DNA of 10,044 bases from Haplosporangium gracile (lineage: Eukaryota; Mortierellomycota; Mortierellomycetes; Mortierellales; Mortierellaceae), in contig JAAAUF010001224.1 in NCBI GenBank assembly GCA_015499985.1, positions 1-10,044 on the forward strand, read 5' to 3'. The notes beneath the pieces were generated by a model, which was not told the DNA's origin, made no database searches, and saw nothing but the letters and a program-made list of their open reading frames with translations. Every line of letters starts with the position of its first letter. Positions within the stretch are counted from its first letter, which is position 1. A program made the translations under genes and the position numbers. This document shows positions 1-7,227 of the stretch, one piece after another.

Positions 1-24
1 TTTTTTTTTTTTTTTTTTTTTTTT
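1..24. repeat. Poly-T homopolymer at the left window edge
   Basis: The window opens with 24 consecutive T. Together with the 14-A run that closes the window, this suggests the sequence is a whole contig ended by homopolymers that the assembler could not cross. It could also be the edge of a longer A/T tract in the genome. No telomere repeat (TTAGGG type) is seen at either end. Confidence 0.85.
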
Positions 25-119
25 ACTATCCAAGAAAAAGCGATAGAAACTCCTAGACTATACGTTACATTTTTTCCTGTCATTATTTGTTATTTTTGTA
101 ACATGCACAATTGTTCAAC

Positions 120-136
120 AAAAAAAAAGGGGGGGG
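120..136. repeat. A9-G8 homopurine run
   Basis: Nine A are followed directly by eight G. This is a simple low-complexity tract in the gene-free left part, with no assigned function. Confidence 0.8.
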
Positions 137-231
137 AAGGGTTCTTGACTTCGCCCCACGGAATCCTGTCATGTCCTCAACAAGCTTTCATCCAAGGTAT
201 CGAAAGCAAAAGAGATAAAAAATACAAATCT

Positions 232-250
232 AAAAAAAAAAAAAAAAAAA
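232..250. repeat. A19 homopolymer
   Basis: Nineteen consecutive A lie within an A/K-codon-rich stretch. The open frame across it would encode a run of lysines and is almost certainly not a real gene. Confidence 0.85.
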
Positions 251-563
251 CCAAAAGAAAAAAAATAACTAGCAAGACTCTACGACGAACACTAATGACA
301 AGAGATCGCATTGTGCTCAGAGCTACACAAAAGACGGAAGACACACGAAGCGTCCGCGTATCACTATATTTCATATTGTTGGTGTGGTTTAACATTTCAG
401 CAAGGACCCACCAGAAAGCCCTATTGGATGTTGGGGTCGGTACGACAAATAACGTCATCATAAACATGAACCTCGATCATCATCTGTCAACAAAAATACC
501 AGCTTAGAATTGAAAGATAACCTTGTGAAGTTGACGCCTAATCTACTCCTGCAAAAAATTAAA

Positions 564-576
564 CCCCCCCCCCCCC
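564..576. repeat. C13 homopolymer
   Basis: Thirteen consecutive C lie in an otherwise AT-rich region. Long C/G runs are much rarer than A/T runs, so this one stands out. It is prone to length errors in sequencing, and any open frame crossing it is suspect. Confidence 0.85.
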
Positions 577-2962
577 TTACTCAAAGAGAAGGCTTGACAC
601 ATGTCGATTCAAAGCCAGTGAAACTCCAGATGGCAAAGTTGAAAGAAAGATATGAAGATCTTCAACGAGTATCCGCAACATTGTTATTCTATTTGGCAAA
701 AAAAAAGGGGTGCATGTTACCAAACAAACCAGCTATCGCTCTAGTAAGTTTTTATTTACATGTTTCATACATTTCGAGAAAAGAAGGCACTAGCGACTGG
801 CGTATCGCTCACGCCGTCATCAGTGAAAGAAGGTCAACCCAAGTAAGGATCGTGCCCGTATTGCACAATTGTTTGTACTTTGAGTTTGAAATGGGTACGG
901 ATGAAGTAGGACTCAATACAATACAATATCAAGATGTTGCAGATAGCACCTAACATATTCTTCTGTTAATATGCTTCGGACATGAAAAAGTAAATTCTGG
1001 TCAGTGCAACGGAGTGTCTTCAAAACAGATTGGGGGGTATATCTTTTGTGGTGGAGGGGGTTTCTTTTTCAAACGGGGCAGAAGCTGAACCGCTTTTTTT
1101 ACTACATTCTTCCAATATTCTCGACCAAGATGTTTTTCTAAAACACAAAGAAAACTTTCAGCATCCAGCAGAGAAAACGGCTCGGCGGGATCAAATATTT
1201 AGTCCAAGGAAGAATAGAAAAGGCACATTAGTCATTACTGGAGAGAGAGAGTCTTTCAATCCAGTTCGGCGATCGCCAGATATTTCTCTTTTACTTTGCT
1301 ATTCGACAAAAAAATATATATTTCAACATCGTACGAGACGAACGGCTCCATGGAATGGGATGTTGATCGACAATAAACATAGTTTATTGAATGACAGGCA
1401 TATACAAAGTGTCAAGCAGCGTAACAATGCAAACCAGATTGTGCAGAGACCGATTCTTTGACAAAAGAATGTATCCAAGGTTTTTTTCTTTTATTTTGCT
1501 TTTATTCCAGAGGTCTCTGGAGATCACTTTGGCGCATCCTCTACTGATAGAAAAGAAAGCGCTCGTATGCATTGGCAGGCATTGATGAAAAAGAAGCGCT
1601 TGTGTAGAGCTCAAGTACGGCCTAAGAATCGCCAATCTTATTTTCATACACATCAATTGCATAAGAAAATAACACTAGGCGATCAGAGCAGAGAACGGTA
1701 CAAATTTCAAGTCTGATCCGTGGTCGGGCTACTTGAACTTTTGCTCTTTTCTATGCCATACAAACGATCGAATAATAATTGTAGGCTACCAACCAAAGGC
1801 GAGTGGTGAAAAGTGAAGAGTATTCACCCTGCATCATCGTGTCAATTGAGACGACTTTACAAATTCAACGGAAGTAAAAGTAACAAGACAAAACGCAGGT
1901 GAGGCTGTGGCAGAGACACAGATATCCTCACCATTTATCCGAGTTGTAGATAACGCTTGAACAAAAAAAGAGTAGCCAGCTTTCCGCGCCAGTATTCTTG
2001 ATTAAGTCCTTTTCTTCTGTGGAAGTTCAACGTAATCATTAGATCTTGTTAAATGAATGAACGAAACAAAATGATAGTTCTCCGAGGGCTGAATATATCC
2101 TATCGATGCATTTTGTTAAAAGCATGGTAATTCGTTAGGGGGACGGAGCATTAGAACAACGAATCGAAGAGTCTATCATCCCATATCAACCAGTCCGCGA
2201 AGGGAAAAAAGCGTCGCCGGTTTGAAAAAAGGGACAATGGGAATCTGGGTGATCCTCGGTATCTATGACTATGTTAATATGGAACCGTGATAGGCCGAGT
2301 TGAATAAAAGCCTATCTACGACTTAGATTCGAGTATACTGAAATATCTGCGACTACCTGCCCCATCCTCCTTGACATTCCTTCCATATTTATAAGCCCTC
2401 GTTAAGTCCTGTTTGACCTCAAAGAGCCGACACTAACAGTCCCATGTACTACATGGAATCGTGATGGGCATGAAGTACGAACCCAATCGAGAGGAGACTC
2501 GAGGATTTCAACAAAGCTAAAAGACCCCCATACATGTGTCCATTATCCTGCTACTGTTTTTTTTTGCAATCAAAAACATATTTAAAAACGTGCATCATAA
2601 TACTTTCACAAAAACCCTAGCATCCTCTCAGTGAAAACTCGAAACTCCTCGAGGGAGTTGAACTGATAAAAAGAAACGCGGTTTCGAGAGCGACGCATAC
2701 CACTCATCGTGAAATGATGGAATATGAAATATAAACAAATAATAACGTTGCCCTTCTTTAAAAAAATTCAAGGGTTCCTCCGCAAGAAAGCCATAAAGTC
2801 CAAGCTACAACGATCCAAGTTATCTATGAAGTTCAAATATGTTCAATGTGAGCGCCTGAGCACATCATCTTTACCAACGGTCAGAAAAGATAGGCGTCCT
2901 AAAAATGTCGAGAGTTCCCACGTAACCCAAGCTAAAATTGGCTGATTTTCGAAAAATTTCTT

Positions 2963-2968
2963 TTTATT
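2963..2968 (-). terminator. AATAAA polyadenylation signal of the SAP gene
   Basis: On the minus strand an exact AATAAA lies about 78 nt beyond the TAA stop (3046) of the Tho1/SARNP-like gene. It is the expected position and orientation for its mRNA 3' end signal. The cleavage site itself cannot be placed from sequence alone. Confidence 0.55.
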
Positions 2969-3045
2969 CCATGTCGTTAGAATGGCGTATCTGTCGTCCG
3001 GATACTTCTAATTCCACGGACACCCGTATCATCCCATCGCCCATT

Positions 3046-4377
3046 TTACACCTTGGCTTTCTTGGATGCATCATCTTCAGCCTATCGACGTAATGCAAAG
3101 AGGAAGACAAAAAGACGATGTCAGAATAACAGTATAATAATTGAGACATTGTCAGCACATAACAAAACCCACTGATCAAACAAAGAAGTTGGAACATACA
3201 GAGGGAAGACCAAACTTGGCGGCGCGCTTGCGCTTCTTCTCTTCCTCAGCAGCATCGAGAACGAGGCCAGACTTCTTGATGCCACTAGCAGCAGCAGCAG
3301 CAGGAATGGTGGTGCCAACGGCCTTGGCGGGTGTCGACGATGCCTTGGCAGCAGGTTCCACGATCCCGAAACGTGCCTGTCGTTTGCTCAATACATCAGC
3401 GGGGGTCTACAGTATTCATAGTTTAGCAGCAAATAAAAGAAATGTTCGTTAGTCCCAAAATGGAGTGTTCATGATGCATTGCGTTGTTTACCGATCATCG
3501 CAAAATTATCCGCGCACGATGATAAAAAAGAGATAATGCAATGTATCCACAGCACCTCCCACGGAAATCAATCACGCAAAAATAATTACCTGAGAGGCAA
3601 TAGAGCTAGGCTTGGAAGGAGCACCAGACTTGGCTGCTCCTGTTGTTGCTGCTTTTGTTGCGGTTGTTGCTGGTGCAACAGCAGCTCCTGCTGCCTTGGC
3701 CAAAGAGGCAGTGGTGGTCGCAGCGACGGGGACACCAAAGCGGGCAGCTCTCTCGAGGGCCTTGTCCTGTTCAGTTAATGCAGTTCCAAAACGAGCAGCT
3801 CTGCTCTTACGCTTCTCGATCTCAGCCTTCAGTGCGTCATTGTCACTGGCGGTGGCGCCCTGGAACTGAACACTGTTTTCTGTCGTGACCGATTCTGGCT
3901 TTGCGGCGTTGGTGGCGGGGGTGGCAGCGGTTGCGGTAGTGGTAGTGGTTGCCTTTGTAGCGGGTGCTTTGGCTGCAGGTGTGATAGCAGCAGCGGGGGT
4001 TGACTTAGTTGAGGCATCTGCTGCAGGAGGAGCCAGATCACTACAAGAGTTGTCAATGGCAAAAGAGAATAAGGCGGTGGTTAGGTAAATTGCGCCATGG
4101 AAACAGACATCAACAAAGATGACCAGAGATGCAGCCCTTCTTCTTCTCGTCCACACGCGACATCCATTCAGAACAAAAGGACGTACTCGATGGGATCCTC
4201 CCAACTGAAGGACTCTCCAGTTCCTGTAGGGGGTCCAGCAGCAAGAGCAGCCTCCTCCTCTGCCTTTTGGTGTTCCAGGAGACGGGCGACCAGCTCTTCC
4301 TTTTTGCCGTTGACAGAGAGTCCTGCGAGTTGGAGCTGTTCCTTTAGTTCATTCACTTTGAGCTTGCGCGGATCCAT
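3046..4377 (-). CDS. Tho1/SARNP-like SAP-domain mRNA-export protein (4 exons, 294 aa)
   Basis: Exons in transcript order are 4377-4187, 4040-3590, 3406-3200 and 3081-3046 (191, 451, 207 and 36 nt). They join in frame into 294 residues and end in TAA. Residues 4-38 form a SAP domain, a helix-extended loop-helix DNA/RNA-binding fold, with the pattern LKVNELKEQL...LSVNGKKEELVARLLEH. A long Ala/Thr/Pro/Lys-rich linker follows. Four copies of R-x-x-[R/K]-F-G lie at 144-149, 161-166, 223-228 and 275-280, and the protein ends in a short lysine-rich tail (KKAKV). SAP plus repeated RxxRFG motifs is the signature of yeast Tho1, human SARNP/CIP29 and plant MOS11. In that family the RFG motifs bind the DEAD-box helicase Sub2/UAP56 (DDX39B) during nuclear mRNP assembly and export. 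The ATG was chosen because the SAP domain begins directly after it and the upstream leader has no ATG for more than 200 nt. Family assignment is confident; exon 4 rests on splice signals and frame only. Confidence 0.88.
3082..3199 (-). other. Intron 3 of the SAP gene (118 nt)
   Basis: The donor is GTATGT and the acceptor is TAG, with a CTGAC branch-like motif. The phase is 0. Removal joins GLPS to an 11-residue tail ending KKAKV and a TAA stop. Read-through would instead give a seven-residue hydrophobic end (VCSNFFV). The strong donor and the basic tail favour splicing. Confidence 0.75.
3407..3589 (-). other. Intron 2 of the SAP gene (183 nt)
   Basis: The exon ends in CAG before a GTAATT donor. 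The acceptor is TAG, with CTAAC upstream (in GACTAACG). The phase is 0. Removal joins IASQ to TPADVLSKRQARFG, which brings in the third RFG motif. Confidence 0.85.
4041..4186 (-). other. Intron 1 of the SAP gene (146 nt)
   Basis: The donor is GTACGT and the acceptor is TAG, with a CTAAC branch-point-like motif about 44 nt before the acceptor. The intron interrupts a codon after its second base (GA|T), and removal joins the SAP exon in frame to the linker (DPI-D-DLAPP). Without splicing the frame stops within a few codons. Confidence 0.85.
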
Positions 4378-4831
4378 GATGTCTTATTGTTATTGTCCTA
4401 GTTATAAGAAGATAGGGGGAGTGCAGAGGGACAGTTTAGTTCGATTCCGTGTTTTTCCTGTTATGTGTCCTCGGGTTTGAATTCCTGTGGCCAGAGAGTC
4501 GATTGGATTGGTCGTCGATCAGTGAGAAAGAGAAGTGAGGATTCAAAAGGGAGTGATGGCCGCGTATTAAGATAAGGAGAAAGGGAGCAACCAATGAAAT
4601 TAATACCCAAAACGACGAGCGCTCTGGTCTATTACTGTGGCGCAGTGGGCTAATGGACTGTTCGCCTGTTTGAAATTTCAAAACGCGCTTGATCGCTTTT
4701 TATCCTAAACAACAAACACGACACGTTCGCTGAAACACAAGGAGTCAATCGACATTATTATTTACTGTTATGCTTACTGGTCAAAGAAAACTACAGATCG
4801 ACTCTTCTTCTTCGTCTCTGCCAGCGCTACT
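4378..4831. other. Intergenic region between the two minus-strand genes
   Basis: This 454-bp gap holds the promoter and leader of the SAP gene and the 3' end of the 428-residue gene. On the minus strand the 200-plus nt before the SAP start have no ATG. The best candidate 3' signal for the upstream gene is an AAATAATAAT stretch at 4763-4754 (minus strand), about 70 nt past its stop; no exact AATAAA was found. A tRNA A-box-like string occurs at 4638-4649 on the plus strand, but no cloverleaf forms around it. Confidence 0.55.
4502..4511 (-). promoter_or_regulatory. Tandem CCAAT element upstream of the SAP gene
   Basis: On the minus strand the sequence reads CCAATCCAAT, two adjacent CCAAT boxes, 125-134 bp upstream of the SAP-gene ATG. 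In fungi CCAAT is the binding site of the Hap2/3/5 (CBF/NF-Y) complex, which usually acts at such a distance. The match is exact, but function is inferred from sequence and position only. Confidence 0.4.
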
Positions 4832-6118
4832 TCACACAATAAAGGGCGAATCCATGTTTGACTGGCTCATAGTAAAACTCCCCCAGTGGTCGTTCTGTTG
4901 CTGTAGATTTTGATCGTCCCGAACTCGCGGTTGACACTTCTGAAGCTGCCGCTCCCGAAGTCGTTTCTTAGTCTCGCTCCGTATATCACCTTCAGAATCA
5001 GCTCCACCTCCAATGAAGTCTCCGTCCATACCAGTACCAGAATCACGGTCCAATCCGGCAACTCCGTTTCCACTAGTCCTGCTGAGTCCTCCCAGACCGT
5101 ACTGCCAGCGATCAATGGATCGATCGGATGAAAACGAGCCCGATCGAGTCGAAAACAACGACTTGCGCTTTTGTCGTTCCTGCTCCCGAAACCTACGTTC
5201 CCGGCGGAGAGCAACCTCGACCAATAATTCGGACAGGCGGATCGCCAACGGCCGCTGGTTGTATTGCTCGTGATCCAAGAGTGCATAGACCATTTCCAGT
5301 AATGCATCCGTGAGATCACAATCGTCGCCTGTCATCTCGTTGTCGGTCCTTGCTGAGAGTTCTTCCTGAGACGTGGTGGTCATAGACGCGATGTGCTTGG
5401 ATCGCGGGTACTGAATCAGGATCATGACCAGTGAACTCAAGATGTTGTCCGCGATGGGTATGATGATTCTTGGTTGAGACGAAGGGGCGGCAGTATCCGT
5501 TTCAGTCGTCCGTGGAGGTGTTGGCAATGAGGATCCTGAAGAGGCCGCAGAATCCGTGGTAGGCTCAGGAGTAGTTGGTGTCGGTGACCTGATAGGGATA
5601 GATTGTTGATCGAGTGCACGATGGGCAATGTTGAGCAGACACGTAACGGCGTCGGCAGTATTGAACGTGTTGCTATAGTAAACATTGACGCGGTGAATCA
5701 ATATGAGGAGCTGCTTCCGCGTCTGTTGCATCTGAGGTGTAAGCGGTTCTGATAGGGCGATAGGCTGTGTTGTGGCGGAAAGGTCGTGTCGCGTTGGACG
5801 AGAGTCAAGGTAGGGCGAAGGAGAGGCATGTCGCGAACCAGAGGGTGTCGGAGGGGAGCGCTTAGGACGTTTTGACGGGAAAGACTCTGTACTTGTTGGT
5901 AATATCGTTGAGGTGACAAGGACTTTTTGGACAAGAGTCAAGTGGGCGACAGAGTGCAGGACGTCCCTCAGGGAATGGTCCGGGAGCTGGTCTATCATAT
6001 TGCGAGCAAGCGAAAGTGTATGTATACTTGTCGTCGGCGATGAATTACGGTAGCCAAGGCGTCCATCCCTGCTGTCGGTCAGAGGTTGTTGTCGCTGTGG
6101 ACGCCGGGAGTTGTCCAT
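4832..6118 (-). CDS. Uncharacterised fungal protein with helical blocks and NLS-like segments (428 aa)
   Basis: This is one uninterrupted exon. The start is the ATG at 6118, in good context (CCACCC before ATGG). The open frame extends upstream, but only through GTG and other non-ATG codons. I do not recognise the protein. Predicted helical, hydrophobic blocks lie at about residues 33-73, 128-172, 217-240 and 266-320. Ser/Thr/Pro-rich linkers separate them, with many S/T-P sites in 88-130 and 178-205. A nuclear-localisation-like KRPKR lies at 83-87, and a strongly basic helix (RRERRFREQERQKRK) at 305-319. The C-terminal 110 residues are Gly/Ser/Asp/Gln-rich and probably disordered. There is no signal peptide or membrane segment. 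The order helix, ILPxxT, then RKQLLxLIHRVNxYY faintly recalls Cut8/Sts1 nuclear proteasome-tethering proteins, but the family's other conserved positions were not found. It is divergently arranged with the gene at 7228. Confidence 0.72.
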   Translation of the reverse strand: MDNSRRPQRQQPLTDSRDGRLGYRNSSPTTSIHTLSLARNMIDQLPDHSLRDVLHSVAHLTLVQKVLVTSTILPTSTESFPSKRPKRSPPTPSGSRHASPSPYLDSRPTRHDLSATTQPIALSEPLTPQMQQTRKQLLILIHRVNVYYSNTFNTADAVTCLLNIAHRALDQQSIPIRSPTPTTPEPTTDSAASSGSSLPTPPRTTETDTAAPSSQPRIIIPIADNILSSLVMILIQYPRSKHIASMTTTSQEELSARTDNEMTGDDCDLTDALLEMVYALLDHEQYNQRPLAIRLSELLVEVALRRERRFREQERQKRKSLFSTRSGSFSSDRSIDRWQYGLGGLSRTSGNGVAGLDRDSGTGMDGDFIGGGADSEGDIRSETKKRLRERQLQKCQPRVRDDQNLQQQNDHWGSFTMSQSNMDSPFIV

Positions 6119-7227
6119 GGGTGGAGAAGACGAGGAAGGAATGGTTGAAATGAGAGTGCGGCGGTTCACAATTGTGTCCCGCGGTGTTACTGGATAGGCT
6201 GGGTTGTAAGGAACAGGCGCGTTGTGGAATCAAGCGAGCAAAGAGGCAGGGAAGGCAAGGCGGCAGAGGAGAAGAGAGACCAAAGACAGCAAAGGGGAAG
6301 GAGGTGAAATATAACAAGGAACACGACTGAGAAAGGAAGGAAAAGAGGACAAGTACAAAACGCGTTTTTTGTTGGCTGCCTTGCTTCTGTTTGTTTGTCC
6401 ATGCTTCATTCTCACTTGTGCCCACTTATTTTAAGTACGGACCATTCGCAGGACTGCCTTTTCCGAATTTGGAGGCAAAAGTGAGAAACTTGATTTAGCA
6501 ATACATGCGATTGAAATAAATCGGTGACTAGAATTCGAGGCCGCGGGTCCTGAGCCATAAACAAAAAAAATTCATCTTTCATAAAGTTTGTTCGTTGTCC
6601 TAAAGCAGAAGAAGGGCGGGATAACACTGAACGAGATCATCATCACCATTCACTCTCGCTAAGCACACATTCTTTATCCTTGTTTATTACAAACACACGC
6701 TCTGCTTACTGCACGATCACTAATCTTCACAGACTCAAGATACATACCAGAGATCAAGAAGCTACCTGGTGAGTGAGGAGTAGAGCGAGTGTGTGTGAAA
6801 AAAGTGATCAAGGAAGCAAAATACATGTACATTTCACCCGCAAGCTGGTGATGGGATGACTTGCGAAACCACCTGTCCCACATGACTCCTTTTTTGAGCC
6901 CCTTCTTTTTTTTTTTTCTTTGGCTTTTTTGACTCGTTCCAAGTACCTGACTGTGCTGGACGGACGACTAAGAGACTGACTGACCGGCTTCCCTTTTTTT
7001 CTGTTCCCTTCCACCACCACCATAGGCAGATATTTCTTTTTTCTGTTTGGCTATCACCACTTCCACTTCTTCACACACACAACTCGCTTCTCACTTGCCC
7101 TCATTGGCCACCATCTCTTTTTCACTCACACTCACCCACTCACCTAAGAGCACTCACCTACTCTTGATACCTCATACCCACACACACCTTTCACTCCTTC
7201 ATCCATACACACATATATAATCGCCAC
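6119..7227. promoter_or_regulatory. Divergent promoter region with two pyrimidine-rich leaders
   Basis: This 1.1-kb region separates two outward-facing genes and holds no supported gene. Read in the direction of the left gene (minus strand), 6360-6119 is almost all C/T and A, with no ATG for about 280 nt. Read towards the right gene (plus strand), 7030-7227 is C/T/A-rich, strikingly poor in G, and has no ATG. Both therefore look like 5' untranslated leaders. An ATTGG (CCAAT on minus) lies at 7103-7107. A TATA-like ACATATATAA at 7211-7220 is only 8 nt before the ATG and so is probably not a TATA box. Donor-, branch- and acceptor-like signals at 6769-7029 could mark a leader intron. Confidence 0.55.
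7103..7107 (-). promoter_or_regulatory. Single CCAAT box (ATTGG on plus) upstream of the 730-aa gene
   Basis: ATTGG lies about 121 bp before the ATG at 7228, a distance similar to that of the tandem CCAAT before the SAP gene. CCAAT boxes work in either orientation. A five-base match is weak evidence on its own. Confidence 0.25.

Larger units (their letters stand above)
25..2962. other. Long AT-rich stretch without a supported gene
   Basis: About 2.9 kb holds no protein-coding gene that I can support. The longest open stretches (510-953 and 1030-1461, plus strand) encode unrecognised peptides of about 145 residues without domain-like patterns. They run through homopolymers, and their AT-rich codon use is unlike that of the three genes to the right. 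I found no convincing splice-linked exon series on either strand and no recognisable tRNA, rRNA or spliceosomal RNA. Contents worth noting are the A19 and C13 runs, short inverted repeats at 2289-2316, 2442-2456 and 2643-2659, and a TATA-like box followed by a T9 run (2386-2565). The stretch could be intergenic DNA, a non-coding transcript or a decayed element. Confidence 0.6.

Noticed and set aside
103..507. Open frame of 134 codons on plus with a lysine run
   Set aside because: It owes its length to the A19 and A9G8 tracts and has no domain pattern; an overlapping minus-strand frame is equally open.
510..1461. Two open frames of about 145 codons each, with possible GTAAGT donors near 745 and 843
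   Set aside because: One crosses the C13 homopolymer. Neither product resembles a known protein, and I could not link them by a convincing acceptor in frame.
2401..2460. Short likeness to U3 snoRNA (TTTGACCTCAAAGAGCC)
   Set aside because: The likeness covers under 20 nt. The U3 box A/A' sequence expected just upstream is missing, as are properly placed C and D boxes.
3612..4088. Ala/Val/Leu-rich frames on plus opposite the SAP gene
   Set aside because: They are shadows of the Ala/Thr-rich linker read in antisense; the composition mirrors it and no start context or domain supports them.
3572..4204. A single 210-residue minus-strand frame across intron 1 of the SAP gene
   Set aside because: Its first 60 or so residues are translated intron. 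Splicing GTACGT...TAG joins the SAP exon to the rest in frame.
6119..6169. Seventeen-codon upstream extension of the 428-aa protein
   Set aside because: It would begin with GTG rather than ATG; the ATG at 6118 has a strong context and the upstream sequence looks like a leader.
6045..6425. A 126-codon minus-strand frame overlapping the start of the 428-aa gene
   Set aside because: It reads the pyrimidine-rich leader (Ser/Leu/Phe/Pro-rich) and then the start of the real gene in the wrong frame.
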